Assembly: GCF_024362805.1 (NCBI RefSeq)
Contig: NZ_CP093299.1
Location: 3,690,001 to 3,754,000, forward strand
Direction of reading: 5' to 3'
DNA length: 64,000 bases
Origin: Salipaludibacillus sp. LMS25
GTDB lineage: Bacteria > Bacillota > Bacilli > Bacillales > Salisediminibacteriaceae
Made by a program: the position numbers and the translations under genes. Shown here one piece after another: positions 9,074 through 17,063 of this stretch (positions are counted from its first letter, which is position 1; the number at the start of each line of letters is the position of its first letter). Under the pieces are notes generated by a model. That model searched no databases. It saw only the letters and a program-made list of their open reading frames with translations, and was not told the origin of the DNA.

Positions 9074-10357
9074 ATGGATCAGCAAATAGTGGAAAAATCA
9101 GTTAAAAGCAAACGGGTCATTACAAAAAAACCTGAGCTTTTAGCGCCAGCAGGTAACTTGGAAAAATTAAAGGTTGCTGTACACTATGGTGCAGATGCTG
9201 TTTTCATCGGCGGAAGAGAGTTTGGCTTACGCTCGAATGCAGATAACTTTTCAATTGAAGAAATGGCAGAAGGTGTCCGTTTTGCTAATCAATATGGGGC
9301 CCACATTTATGTAACTACAAATATATTTGCTCATAATGAAAATATGGATGGTCTTCAAGAATATTTGAAAGATTTAGAACGAGTTGGCATAAAAGGTATT
9401 ATCGTAGCCGACCCCTTAATTATTGAAATGTGTAAACAAGCAGCCCCTAAATTAGAAATTCATTTGTCTACACAGCAATCTCTTTCAAACTGGCAGGCTG
9501 TTCAGTTTTGGAAGGAAGAAGGACTTGAACGTGTCGTATTAGCCCGTGAAGTCGGATTGCAAGAAATGCTGGAAATGAAAAAAAACGTGGCTATCGAAAT
9601 TGAGACATTTATTCATGGTGCCATGTGTATTTCGTATTCTGGCCGATGTGTATTAAGTAATCACATGACAGCGAGAGACTCTAACCGAGGCGGCTGCTGT
9701 CAATCGTGTCGTTGGGACTATTTTCTGTATGAAGAGGGCGATAATACTACAAAAGAAGGAGAAGGTAAACCGTTGTTTACAGACGAAGACGCGCCTTTTG
9801 CCATGTCTCCAAAGGATTTGAACTTAATTGAAGCAATTCCAAAACTTGTTGACGCTGGTATAGATAGTTTAAAAGTAGAAGGTAGAATGAAATCCATTCA
9901 TTATGTCGCTACTGTTGTGAGCGTTTATAGAAAAGTAATCGATGCTTATTGCGCTGACCCTGATCATTTTACAATTGATCCCCAATGGCTAACGGAGCTT
10001 GATAAATGCGCGAATAGACCAACAGCGCCTGCTTTTTTTGAAAACATACCAGGTCATGAAGAACAAATGTTCCGCACACACAGCCAGAAAACGACCTTTG
10101 ATTTTGCAGGAGTCGTATTAGATTATAACGAGGAAACACAGATGGTGACACTTCAACAGCGAAACCATTTTCGGCCAGGGGATGCGATAGAATTTTTCGG
10201 TCCGGATATCGACCACTTTTCTCAGAAAGTAGGTATTATTTGGGATGAAGAAGGTCATGAAATAGATGCAGCTCGTCATCCACTGCAAATTGTGTCCTTT
10301 AAAGTTGAGAAGCCTGTAAAACCATTCAATATGATGCGAAAGGAACAATTAACATGA
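9074..10357 (+). CDS. trhP2: U32 family protein TrhP2 (YrrO), tRNA hydroxylation
   Basis: A 427-residue U32-family protein. The signature region reads [19 protein letters not shown] followed by [13 protein letters not shown]. Those cysteines, with CANRPT further on, resemble the ligands of the iron-sulfur cluster in this family. The C-terminal part from about residue 340 forms the usual beta-rich domain ([20 protein letters not shown]). It works with TrhP1 to hydroxylate U34 of tRNA before methylation by TrmR. TAAGGAGTGATTC precedes the ATG. The stop overlaps udk by four bases (ATGA). Confidence 0.95.
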   Translation: MDQQIVEKSVKSKRVITKKPELLAPAGNLEKLKVAVHYGADAVFIGGREFGLRSNADNFSIEEMAEGVRFANQYGAHIYVTTNIFAHNENMDGLQEYLKDLERVGIKGIIVADPLIIEMCKQAAPKLEIHLSTQQSLSNWQAVQFWKEEGLERVVLAREVGLQEMLEMKKNVAIEIETFIHGAMCISYSGRCVLSNHMTARDSNRGGCCQSCRWDYFLYEEGDNTTKEGEGKPLFTDEDAPFAMSPKDLNLIEAIPKLVDAGIDSLKVEGRMKSIHYVATVVSVYRKVIDAYCADPDHFTIDPQWLTELDKCANRPTAPAFFENIPGHEEQMFRTHSQKTTFDFAGVVLDYNEETQMVTLQQRNHFRPGDAIEFFGPDIDHFSQKVGIIWDEEGHEIDAARHPLQIVSFKVEKPVKPFNMMRKEQLT

Positions 10358-10989
10358 GCAAAAAACCTGTCATCATTGGCGTAGCAGGCGGTTCAGGATC
10401 TGGGAAAACGACCGTTGCCAATGAAATTTACTGTCATTTTCCTGAGCATTCGATCCTAATGCTTGAGCAAGATGCCTATTATAAAGATCAAAGTCATTTA
10501 CCGATGGAAGAGCGACTAAAGACCAATTATGATCACCCATTAGCTTTTGATAATCAATTATTACTAGAGCATTTACAACAATTAGTGGTGCGACAAACAG
10601 TAGCGAAACCTGTCTATGATTATGCGAACCACACCCGCTCTGATGATGTGGTCATAGTAGAGCCACGTGATGTAATTATTGTAGAAGGTATTTTAATTTT
10701 GGAAGATGAGGACTTACGTGATATGATGGATATTAAGTTGTTTGTTGACGCTGATTCGGATCTTCGAATTATTCGTAGGCTTATGAGGGATATTCAAGAA
10801 CGAGGAAGAACAATTGACTCTGTCATTGATCAATATACATCCGTGGTAAGGCCTATGCATCTTCAGTTTATTGAACCGACTAAGCGGTATGCAGATATCA
10901 TCGTTCCTGAAGGGGGACACAATCGCGTAGCTATCGATTTAATGGTGACTAAAATTAAAACGGTACTTGAGGAAAAGGCCATGATTTAA
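10354..10989 (+). CDS. udk: Uridine kinase
   Basis: Phosphorylates uridine and cytidine to their monophosphates in pyrimidine salvage. The 211-residue protein has the P-loop [14 protein letters not shown] near the N-terminus, the substrate segment [18 protein letters not shown], and the lid arginines in [15 protein letters not shown]. Length is typical. It is coupled to trhP2 by an ATGA overlap, as in B. subtilis. Confidence 0.97.
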   Translation: MSKKPVIIGVAGGSGSGKTTVANEIYCHFPEHSILMLEQDAYYKDQSHLPMEERLKTNYDHPLAFDNQLLLEHLQQLVVRQTVAKPVYDYANHTRSDDVVIVEPRDVIIVEGILILEDEDLRDMMDIKLFVDADSDLRIIRRLMRDIQERGRTIDSVIDQYTSVVRPMHLQFIEPTKRYADIIVPEGGHNRVAIDLMVTKIKTVLEEKAMI

Positions 10990-11097
10990 CACACAGATTT
11001 TCAAATGACACTTGGCGTAAACGAGATTTTTATGTATACTGTCTAACTATATACATTTATTAATAGCCTGAGCTTTTTAAGTCTATGATAAAAAAGC

Positions 11098-11126
11098 TTG
11101 GCGGGAAGACAGTTTTTGTATATAAT
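11098..11126 (+). promoter_or_regulatory. SigA-type promoter in the udk-greA gap
   Basis: TTGGCG (11098-11103), exactly 17 bases, then TATAAT (11121-11126). No gene starts within 400 bases, so it serves either a small RNA or a long greA leader. Confidence 0.65.
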
Positions 11127-11132
11127 AGCAAG

Positions 11133-11235
11133 CAGGAACGTCACAAAATTAAAGAAGCGGTTTGAATTGAATATAAGTAATACAACGCCCTGATCTGTTT
11201 AGAGGATGTTTTCTGAACAGAGTGGGCGTTTACGG
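11133..11235 (+). ncRNA. Candidate small RNA of about 100 nt
   Basis: The RNA would run from the start point predicted by the promoter at 11098-11126 to a bipartite hairpin: AACGCCC/GGGCGTT with TCTGTT/AACAGA inside (11184-11230). The T tract after the hairpin is short and broken (TTTACGGTTT), so termination is uncertain. No homology to a known RNA family is apparent to me. Confidence 0.3.
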
Positions 11236-11554
11236 TTTATGTCATGACCTGAATGAGCATGTCTGTTCTGTAGTATTTAACATGAAGTTCTCCGTGAATG
11301 AGACGAGTTGTCTTGATTCGGCACTCTCCCTTTTCACTGAAGAGAAAGGCCTAAGAGGCTTCTAAGGATCGGCTTCACGAAAGCTTTGTGAGAGTATTTT
11401 CTCCTTATACTACAAACAAAATCTAAACATGGCATTATTCAATCAACTTTTCATATGGTTAACCAATCCGTTTCTAGATCATCAAGTACTTTTATGAACT
11501 AAGTAAACATGAAAGCGTTCACTTTAAGGCATTATTTTCTAAGGAGTGGGAACA

Positions 11555-12025
11555 ATGGCAGAAGAGAAGCATTATATGACATTGGAAGGTAAAGAAAAAC
11601 TAGAAAAAGAATTAGAATTTCTGAAAACGGAACGACGGAAAGAAGTCGTTGAACGCATAAAAGTAGCAAGAAGCTTCGGAGATCTATCGGAAAACTCTGA
11701 GTATGACTCAGCGAAAGAAGAGCAAGCGTTTGTGGAAGGGCGAATTCAACAGATTGAAACGATGATCCGTAATGCAGAAATAATTGAAGAAGATAAAGAT
11801 AGCTCCGTTGTATCACTAGGAAAAAAGGTTACATTTAAAGAACTACCTGACGGTGAAGAAGAGCAATATGTTATCGTTGGCCGGGCAGAGGCTGATCCAT
11901 TAGAAGGTAAAATTTCAAATGATTCTCCAATGGCCCAAAGTCTCATTGGTAAAGGAACAGGGGATCAAGTGGTGGTCTCCACACCTGGTGGAGATATGAA
12001 GGTTGAAATCACAGAAGTACAATAA
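11555..12025 (+). CDS. greA: Transcription elongation factor GreA
   Basis: Rescues backtracked RNA polymerase by stimulating transcript cleavage. The N-terminal coiled coil (about residues 5-75) carries the tip sequence [16 protein letters not shown] with the acidic residues used in the polymerase channel. The C-terminal FKBP-like domain includes VGRAEADP and [14 protein letters not shown]. The ATG at 11555 follows AAGGAGTGGGAAC; an in-frame GTG nine bases earlier overlaps this ribosome site. 156 residues is normal. A terminator follows. Confidence 0.97.
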   Translation: MAEEKHYMTLEGKEKLEKELEFLKTERRKEVVERIKVARSFGDLSENSEYDSAKEEQAFVEGRIQQIETMIRNAEIIEEDKDSSVVSLGKKVTFKELPDGEEEQYVIVGRAEADPLEGKISNDSPMAQSLIGKGTGDQVVVSTPGGDMKVEITEVQ

Positions 12026-12035
12026 AAAGAACGAG

Positions 12036-12074
12036 CGGTCATCCGGTATATGCTTTGTCGGGTGACCGTTTTTT
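12036..12074 (+). terminator. Rho-independent terminator of greA
   Basis: CGGTCA...TGACCG with an extra inner CGG pairing, followed by six T. The remaining bases up to 12338 hold no gene. An 8-base inverted pair, CACTCTCA/TGAGAGTG, about 60 bases apart, is present there but unexplained. Confidence 0.85.
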
Positions 12075-12338
12075 AGACATGTTTGACAGTGATTATCATA
12101 CTTATTATAACAACCAGGTAAAAAAAGCGGTGAAAGGATTTTTAATCACTCTCATACGCTAATCATGCCATTTAGTGTGAGGATTATTTACAACATTTTT
12201 CAAATATATGATTGAGAGTGCGTTAAAATCCAAATAAATCCTCAAATACGGTCAAATATTCCTGTATGAACTCGAAATTATCTATAAAATAGCATATAAT
12301 ATTAGTAGATTGGGTAGGAAAAGGAGGAAGCTCATCTA

Positions 12339-13019
12339 ATGAGTTATAAAGATTATACGCCTATGCGCTCAGATAATAGAAAAAAAAGGAAATTAAACGT
12401 CATTTTGAATGTGTCTATAGGCCTTGTTGCCCTGCTGATTATTTTCGTAGGAGGCACTTTGTTTTTCAGCGGTGGCTCTGAAGAAGCGACACCGGCTGAT
12501 ACAGAACAAAACCAAGAGGAAAATAACCATATAGATATAAATGACACAGAAAACGACGGTGGTAATATATCTATTAACAGTTCACAAGAGGATGAATTAG
12601 AAGAGACGAACGAAGACAATTCCGACACTAATAATGATTCTAATAATGATTCTGATAATGACAATGAGGCTAATGATCATGAGTCTAATGACAATGGGTC
12701 TAATGACAATGTTGAGGATGGCGAATGGGGACCGATAGGGACGGTTCAGGAAGAGCCTTTTACAGCCGTTTATAAAGAAAACCATGTGAACTGGGATGAA
12801 ATGACGCGAGCTTTACAATATGCCACAGGGCTAAGTGGAGAAGAGATGACAGTGTGGTACATTAGAAATGGTGGAGATCACCAAACAGCTATTGGGACTG
12901 TTAGTACGTCAGAGAAAAAACATAGTCCGTATGAAGTGACTCTTTCTTGGGTTGAAAATGAAGGTTGGATGCCTGTCTCTGTGGAGAAAAAGAATTCGAA
13001 CCCATACATTCATAACTAA
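12339..13019 (+). CDS. yrrS: Membrane-anchored DUF1510 protein YrrS
   Basis: A 226-residue protein with a short basic N-terminus, one membrane helix (about residues 23-46, LNVSIGLVALLIIFVGGTLF), a low-complexity Asp/Asn/Ser/Glu linker (about 50-125) and a C-terminal DUF1510 domain (WGPIGTVQEEPF, WDEMTRALQYATGL, MTVWYIRNGG). B. subtilis yrrS is next to the class A PBP gene pbpI; no PBP is next to it here. The linker is longer and more acidic than usual, as expected of a salt- or alkali-adapted exported domain. Its function is unknown. Confidence 0.88.
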   Translation: MSYKDYTPMRSDNRKKRKLNVILNVSIGLVALLIIFVGGTLFFSGGSEEATPADTEQNQEENNHIDINDTENDGGNISINSSQEDELEETNEDNSDTNNDSNNDSDNDNEANDHESNDNGSNDNVEDGEWGPIGTVQEEPFTAVYKENHVNWDEMTRALQYATGLSGEEMTVWYIRNGGDHQTAIGTVSTSEKKHSPYEVTLSWVENEGWMPVSVEKKNSNPYIHN

Positions 13020-13020
13020 G

Positions 13021-13056
13021 AAAAGATCAGGGGGGAATGTCCTCCTTGATCTTTTC
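13021..13056. terminator. Bidirectional terminator between yrrS and yrzA
   Basis: AAAAGATCAGGGGGGA pairs with TCCTCCTTGATCTTTT. The A and T tracts on both sides let it serve yrrS (plus) and the converging yrzA (minus). Confidence 0.85.
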
Positions 13057-13061
13057 TTTAC

Positions 13062-13271
13062 TTATTTTGAAGGTTGTTTGAAATGGACTACAGCTGTGTA
13101 ATATTTTTTCCCTGTGGGCGTGTAAGTAACGTTATGTGACACATGATGAACTTCAAGCATGAGAGCTTGGTTCTCTTCAATTTTTTTTGTAATACGTTTT
13201 TCTAACTCAATAAGCGAGCCAGCTTCAAAAAATTCTACTTTATCTTTTAGGCTATCGGGCTGAAAGATCAT
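13062..13271 (-). CDS. yrzA: DUF2536 protein YrzA
   Basis: A 69-residue protein: MIFQPDSLKDKVEFFEAGS, then IEENQALMLEVHHVSHNVTY, ending FKQPSK. Size, sequence style and place (next to yrrS, before mtnN) agree with YrzA of B. subtilis. GGAGA lies seven bases before the ATG on the minus strand. It converges on yrrS and shares its terminator. Its function is unknown. Confidence 0.8.
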   Translation of the reverse strand: MIFQPDSLKDKVEFFEAGSLIELEKRITKKIEENQALMLEVHHVSHNVTYTPTGKKYYTAVVHFKQPSK

Positions 13272-13416
13272 AGGTATTCTCCATTCTAAAACTGATTTAT
13301 GTATTACATATTAGCAAATACAGACGATTTTAAAAAGAAAAGCTATTTTTTTATGGGGGGATTTATCACGCTAAATAGCGTTAAAGGAGAAAAATAATTT
13401 ATGAAGTAAAATTAAC

Positions 13417-13445
13417 TTGTTCAGCTATAGAGCATCATATATGAT
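13417..13445 (+). promoter_or_regulatory. SigA-type promoter of mtnN
   Basis: TTGTTC (13417-13422), 17 bases, TATGAT (13440-13445). It lies 36 bases before the mtnN ATG. Confidence 0.6.
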
Positions 13446-13480
13446 ATAAAGGGATAACAGCGAAAAGAAAGGATGTTATT

Positions 13481-14185
13481 ATGCGGATTGGAATTATTGG
13501 TGCCATGGAAGAAGAGGTAGAATTATTAAAATCGAAAATGACAATAGCTGATGAAGCGATCATTGCCGGCTGCGAATTCTTTTTAGGTCGGTTAAATAAC
13601 GTAGAAGTGGTACTATCTAAATCAGGTATTGGCAAGGTGAATGCGGCCATTAGTACAACATTAATGAATCAACTTTATTTTCCAGACATGATTATTAATA
13701 CAGGCTCAGCTGGAGGGTTCCATCAAAAGATGGCGGTAGGTGATATCGTCATTTCGACACAGGTTCGGTATAATGATGTGGACGCCACCGTATTTGGTTA
13801 TGAATTTGGACAAGTTCCACGCATGCCCGCCTTTTATGAACCAGATGAAAAACTTATTGCTGTAGCTGAAGAATGCGCCACTGAAATAGGTGTACAATCA
13901 GAGAAGGGTCTCATATTATCAGGCGATTCTTTTATGAGTGACCATGATAGGGTAGAGGATATTCGTCAACGCTTTAACAATCCTTATTGCTCCGAAATGG
14001 AGGCTGGAGCGATTGCTCAAGTGTGCCACCAATTTCAAACCCCTTTCGTTATTATAAGGTCGCTATCCGACATTGCAGGAAAAGACGCAAAAGTATCGTA
14101 TGATCAGTTTCTCGTTAAAGCGTCAGTTCATTCAGCAAAAATGGTTATTCTAATGCTTGAAGAGTTACGGTGTTCACATGGATAA
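13481..14185 (+). CDS. mtnN: 5'-methylthioadenosine/S-adenosylhomocysteine nucleosidase
   Basis: Hydrolyses methylthioadenosine and S-adenosylhomocysteine to adenine plus the thioribosyl product. The 234-residue PNP-fold protein has [16 protein letters not shown] with the catalytic Glu, [31 protein letters not shown] (ribose-binding Glu) and [11 protein letters not shown] with the catalytic Asp. In B. subtilis it is in yrrT-mtnN-mccA-mccB-yrhC. Here yrrT and the mccAB reverse transsulfuration genes are missing and only yrhC follows. Confidence 0.97.
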   Translation: MRIGIIGAMEEEVELLKSKMTIADEAIIAGCEFFLGRLNNVEVVLSKSGIGKVNAAISTTLMNQLYFPDMIINTGSAGGFHQKMAVGDIVISTQVRYNDVDATVFGYEFGQVPRMPAFYEPDEKLIAVAEECATEIGVQSEKGLILSGDSFMSDHDRVEDIRQRFNNPYCSEMEAGAIAQVCHQFQTPFVIIRSLSDIAGKDAKVSYDQFLVKASVHSAKMVILMLEELRCSHG

Positions 14186-14291
14186 TTTCCTGAAATCAGC
14201 GAGGGAAAAATTACAAGCATAATCGACTGTTTTGTCATGTTATACTTAATTCTAGTTTTAAATAATCTTGAAGGTAATTGAGGTGAGTAGC

Positions 14292-14525
14292 ATGACAGAA
14301 AGTCAAGAAAAGCAATTGAAAGACAAAGTTAACGATTACCGTCGCTTTGCTTTTATTCTAATTGCTCTTTCTGGTTTTTTAATGATCGGTACAGTGCTGC
14401 CTAAAGAAGCAGTGATGTCGCAAGGTTGGCTGTTAGCAGCTGTAGGTGGATTGTTAGTCTTGTCTGTTTCCCTTCATGGTGTAGCGGTGAAAACAGAACA
14501 GTTGCTTTTAAAGGAAGATGACTAG
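14292..14525 (+). CDS. yrhC: YrhC-like small membrane protein
   Basis: A 77-residue protein with a charged N-terminus and two hydrophobic helices (about residues 22-41, FAFILIALSGFLMIGTVL, and 48-69, WLLAAVGGLLVLSVSLHG). Size and position after mtnN match B. subtilis YrhC. I chose ATG 14292 because GAGGTGAG lies five bases upstream; a longer frame opens at 14268 without a ribosome site. Its function is unknown. Confidence 0.8.
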   Translation: MTESQEKQLKDKVNDYRRFAFILIALSGFLMIGTVLPKEAVMSQGWLLAAVGGLLVLSVSLHGVAVKTEQLLLKEDD

Positions 14526-14553
14526 ATTAATAACTTATATTTAGATCTTACTG

Positions 14554-14600
14554 CGAGTTTATTCTGCTATTTTAACAAAAGGATAAACTCGTTTTCATAT
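14554..14600 (+). terminator. Rho-independent terminator after yrhC
   Basis: CGAGTTTAT / ATAAACTCG (14554-14562, 14583-14591) followed by TTTT. It marks the end of the conserved block before the IS91-like element. Confidence 0.75.
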
Positions 14601-14682
14601 TTTACTCGTTGTTTAGGAAACTATAGATTTTTGAGTTGTGGATAAGTTTTGGTTATGATGATCGTAAGTGGAGGTGTCGTAA

Positions 14683-15930
14683 GTGGGTAAAAATGGTGGT
14701 GTGATTAAGAAAATCTTATGGGATCATTTTGCTGGCTTTTGGGAAATACAGGATCATCGTTTTCCTAAGGATTACCAAAACGATATTTATGAAACGGTTG
14801 ATAAGGCAATGAAGTGTGGTTCAAGGGATCTCGGGTTTGCTAAGTATGAGTGCTTAGGTTGTCAAGGAGAAACGAAGCCTGTATTTATTGGATTTACATG
14901 TAAGAGTCGCTTTTGCCATAAGTGTGGAAAGAAGTATACGGATGAATGGTCGGATAAACAAGAAGAGATGATTTTCGATGTTCCTCATCGGCATATGGTT
15001 TTTACAATTCCTGAAGAATTAAGAAAAGTATTTTTTCGGGATCGTTATAAATTGAATGAATTGAGTAAAGAAGTGGCGGAGGTATTTAAGAATTACTTCT
15101 ATCACAAAAGTAAAAAGCGTCGGATGGAAGTAGGCGTGATCACGGTGATTCATACATTTGGTCGTGATCTAAAATTTAATCCTCATATTCATGCTCTTGT
15201 GACAGAAGGAGCTCTAGATCGTCACAAAGAGTGGGTTCCTAGTGAGTACATATCTTATCATTATTTAAGAAAGTCTTGGCAGAAGCTTGTGCTGGATCTC
15301 ATGAAGAGGTGGTTTCCTCAAAACGATAGGACTGACGAACTCATTAATGATTTGTATCAAAGGTACCCACATGGTTTCTATGTGAATGCCGAGACAAAAA
15401 TGAAACATGCTAAAGGAGCTGCCAAGTATATTGGGCGTTACTTAGCTAGACCAGCTATAGCTGAATATCGAATCACATCTTATAACGGACAAACCGTTAA
15501 GTTTTGGTATGAAGATCATCGTACAGGACAACGAAAAGATGTGGCATGGCCCGTTTATAAATTTATTTTTAAACTTCTTCAACACATCCCACCAAAACAT
15601 TTTCGAATAGTGGGACGTTTTGGTCTGTATAGTCGTCGGTCTCATAAACAAGCGAATGCCATTTTAAAGCTATATACGTTTGTAAGGGTAAGAAAGATTT
15701 CCTTATTGTTAGAGACGTCGAAGAAAAAGAAAACCTATCGGCAACGGATGATCGAAGAGTTTGAACGTGATCCTTATCAGTGTCCTCATTGTCAGAGAGA
15801 AATGGAGCTTACGATGATATGGCCCGCAGACCATGGGTATCTTTATCACTATATGGAAGGGATGACCATTTTAAAAACAGAAATGAAGAGAAGGAGGGAA
15901 ATGGATGCGATCAAACGACGAGCAGGATAA
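14683..15930 (+). CDS. IS91-like transposase (HUH/Y2 family)
   Basis: A 415-residue rolling-circle transposase. An N-terminal zinc-binding region (CLGCQGE, then CKSRFCHKCGKKY) precedes the catalytic domain. The HUH motif is NPHIHALVTEG (about residues 167-177), and the tyrosine region is AAKYIGRYLARPAI, with Tyr at the expected Y positions. C-terminal cysteines (CPHCQREM) form a second zinc site. It starts at GTG 14683 after GTGGAGGTG. It appears intact. It is of HUH type but of the IS91, not the IS200/IS605, branch. Confidence 0.93.
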   Translation: MGKNGGVIKKILWDHFAGFWEIQDHRFPKDYQNDIYETVDKAMKCGSRDLGFAKYECLGCQGETKPVFIGFTCKSRFCHKCGKKYTDEWSDKQEEMIFDVPHRHMVFTIPEELRKVFFRDRYKLNELSKEVAEVFKNYFYHKSKKRRMEVGVITVIHTFGRDLKFNPHIHALVTEGALDRHKEWVPSEYISYHYLRKSWQKLVLDLMKRWFPQNDRTDELINDLYQRYPHGFYVNAETKMKHAKGAAKYIGRYLARPAIAEYRITSYNGQTVKFWYEDHRTGQRKDVAWPVYKFIFKLLQHIPPKHFRIVGRFGLYSRRSHKQANAILKLYTFVRVRKISLLLETSKKKKTYRQRMIEEFERDPYQCPHCQREMELTMIWPADHGYLYHYMEGMTILKTEMKRRREMDAIKRRAG

Positions 15931-16156
15931 AGAAGAGCCACTAAGCTGGTTAGATGACAAAGAAGATCCTTTTGGACTAAAGGAAGAAATAGAGACGATC
16001 ACGTTTAAATGTGTTGACTGTCATAAAACCGATGAGGTTCCAGATTTTGTTGTCGATGATTTTGCTTATGATAAAGAAAAAGGTGAACAAGTGGAAGTGG
16101 TGTGTCCTTTTTGTGATGGAACGATGCAAATAGCGAAAGACGTTTCAAAAGACTAA
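15905..16156 (+). CDS. Small zinc-ribbon-like protein of the IS91-like element
   Basis: An 83-residue acidic protein overlapping the transposase end by 26 bases. Two CxxC pairs (CVDCHKTDEV and CPFCDGTM) suggest a zinc ribbon. The overlap shows it belongs to the element. Its role is unknown; a DNA-binding accessory factor is one possibility. Confidence 0.7.
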   Translation: MRSNDEQDKEEPLSWLDDKEDPFGLKEEIETITFKCVDCHKTDEVPDFVVDDFAYDKEKGEQVEVVCPFCDGTMQIAKDVSKD

Positions 16157-16179
16157 TTAACACTTGGGACGTGGATAAG

Positions 16180-16199
16180 GCGCGTTAGCGCTTTTGTTC
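16180..16199 (+). other. Putative oriIS end of the IS91-like element
   Basis: GCGCGTTAGCGC forms a 4-bp GC stem with a GTTA loop, and GTTC follows four bases later. A hairpin beside GTTC is the hallmark of the IS91 replication origin end. Repeat A2 is inserted 10 bases further on. Confidence 0.5.
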
Positions 16200-16209
16200 T
16201 TTTATTTAT

Positions 16210-16362
16210 CCCACTCTTAAGGGGCAGTAAAATCCCCACCTCAAAACTTAAGAAGATCGAAAAGTTTAGGGGGGGATAAACCGCCCCTAAAGGACCCATA
16301 AGTTAAACGAACAATTAGTGGGGGATGAAGGAAAACTCCCACTGATTGAAGCTTAGCTTTAT
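16210..16362 (+). repeat. Repeat A copy 2 (full length)
   Basis: It has the same layout as the other A copies: TTTAT before it, two-tier hairpin, CATAAGTTAAACGAACAAT linker, 3' hairpin with GTGGGGGATGAAGGAAAA loop, and AGCTTAGCTTTAT end. The outer stem has a C/T change (GATAAACCGCCCC). Confidence 0.95.
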
Positions 16363-16402
16363 AAGACGAATGATAAGTAAAAATATCCCTTAATGATTGC
16401 CT

Positions 16403-16444
16403 TTGAACGATAACATGTTATGTTTATAATAGATGTTATAACAT
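16403..16444 (+). promoter_or_regulatory. Promoter with overlapping palindromic operators
   Basis: TTGAAC (16403-16408), 16 bases and TATAAT (16425-16430) make a promoter. The spacer contains the perfect palindrome ATAACATGTTAT (16410-16421). Another perfect palindrome, ATGTTATAACAT (16433-16444), covers the start point. Two symmetrical sites in these positions suggest repression by a dimeric regulator, which I cannot name. Confidence 0.5.
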
Positions 16445-16536
16445 AAAATTTCCTTATACATGTGACTAATTAATGTCATCATACCAAACTTTAAGTGAGA
16501 AAGGGCTGAACGTTAGCTGGAATTGGAAAAATGCAC

Positions 16537-16565
16537 TTGGCATTTGGGCAATTTTTGGATATAAT
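16537..16565 (+). promoter_or_regulatory. SigA-type promoter of the HPr-like gene
   Basis: TTGGCA (16537-16542), 17 bases, TATAAT (16560-16565), 28 bases before the ATG. Confidence 0.8.
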
Positions 16566-16593
16566 GTGTGCATAAGCGAACGGAGGTGTAAGG

Positions 16594-16836
16594 ATGAAGT
16601 TAACGGTTAAAAAACCTATTTTTGCTGAGTCTGCAAGTTTTTTTGTCAACCAAGCCAGTCAAGTCTCCGGAAAGGTTATTATTAAAAAAGATCACTGGGT
16701 AATTGATGCGAAAAGTCTCTTAGGTGTTTTGGCATTGTCTCTCCAGCCAGGTCAAGAGATCGATTTAGAAGTGGACGAGTCAGAGAGTGATCAATTTCTT
16801 AAAATAATTACAGAAGAAGGTCTTGTTGAGAAGTAG
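16594..16836 (+). CDS. HPr-family protein lacking the phosphorylatable histidine
   Basis: An 80-residue HPr-fold protein. The helix and Ser-46 region is recognisable (DAKSLLGVLALSLQPGQEIDL), but the active-site region that reads HARPA in HPr is replaced by IFAESASFFVNQASQ, with no His. It cannot carry phosphate from enzyme I. B. subtilis Crh also lacks His15 and acts only through Ser46 with CcpA; this protein is more divergent, so a Crh-like regulatory role is only a suggestion. ACGGAGGTGTAAGG precedes the ATG. Two promoters lie upstream. Confidence 0.8.
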   Translation: MKLTVKKPIFAESASFFVNQASQVSGKVIIKKDHWVIDAKSLLGVLALSLQPGQEIDLEVDESESDQFLKIITEEGLVEK

Positions 16837-16878
16837 AACTTATTACGTTATTTTTAAATACTTAAATGAATAGGTTTA

Positions 16879-16972
16879 CAAGCTAGGGGTGCCGTTCCAT
16901 AGAGCGGCTGAGAGGAATTTTCCAACTCTTTGAACCTGAGATGGGTAATACCAGCGGAGGGAAGCTTAATAG
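16879..16972 (+). ncRNA. TPP riboswitch (THI element)
   Basis: It contains the thi-box elements: AGGGGTGC near the 5' side, GCTGAGAGG, ACCTGAGATGGGTAATACC and AGCGGAGGGAAGC. It precedes the thiG-thiF operon and is followed by a terminator, so thiamine pyrophosphate should stop transcription into the operon. Confidence 0.97.
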
Positions 16973-17000
16973 ACGTTAGTTTAAGAGTTTAATGTTTATT

Positions 17001-17031
17001 TAAGCGTACCTTTTTGCAGGTGCGCTTTTTT
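17001..17031 (+). terminator. TPP riboswitch terminator
   Basis: AAGCGTACCT pairs with AGGTGCGCTT across a short loop, followed by TTTT just before the thiG ribosome site. Confidence 0.9.
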
Positions 17032-17063
17032 CAATGCGTTTAATAAAGGATGGTGAACTATCA

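Larger units (their letters stand above)
10990..11554. other. 565-base gap between udk and greA
   Basis: No convincing coding frame is visible. It holds a short hairpin after udk (AGCTTTTT / AAAAAGCT, 11071-11098), a good promoter (11098-11126), a terminator-like hairpin (11184-11230), and about 300 bases before greA in which I see no clear signal except the greA ribosome site (TAAGGAGTGG). Confidence 0.6.
14605..16199 (+). mobile_element. IS91-like HUH insertion element
   Basis: It comprises a Y2/HUH transposase gene, an overlapping small zinc-ribbon gene, and at the 3' side a GC-rich hairpin (GCGC-GTTA-GCGC, 16180-16191) followed by TTTT and GTTC (16196-16199). IS91-type elements end at oriIS with a hairpin next to GTTC, so this fits their replication origin. 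The left end is not defined by sequence alone; 14605 is simply the first base after the yrhC terminator. Both genes are intact. Confidence 0.7.

Noticed and set aside
12353..12664. Minus-strand open frame of 103 codons opposite yrrS
   Set aside because: It is the antisense of the Asp/Asn/Ser-rich linker and is open only because of codon bias; there is no ribosome site or recognisable domain.
14683..15930. The IS91-like transposase as the driver of the A and B repeats
   Set aside because: IS91-type ends (hairpin beside GTTC) do not match the repeat ends or their TTTAT flanks. A Y1-type TnpA would fit better, but none is in the window.
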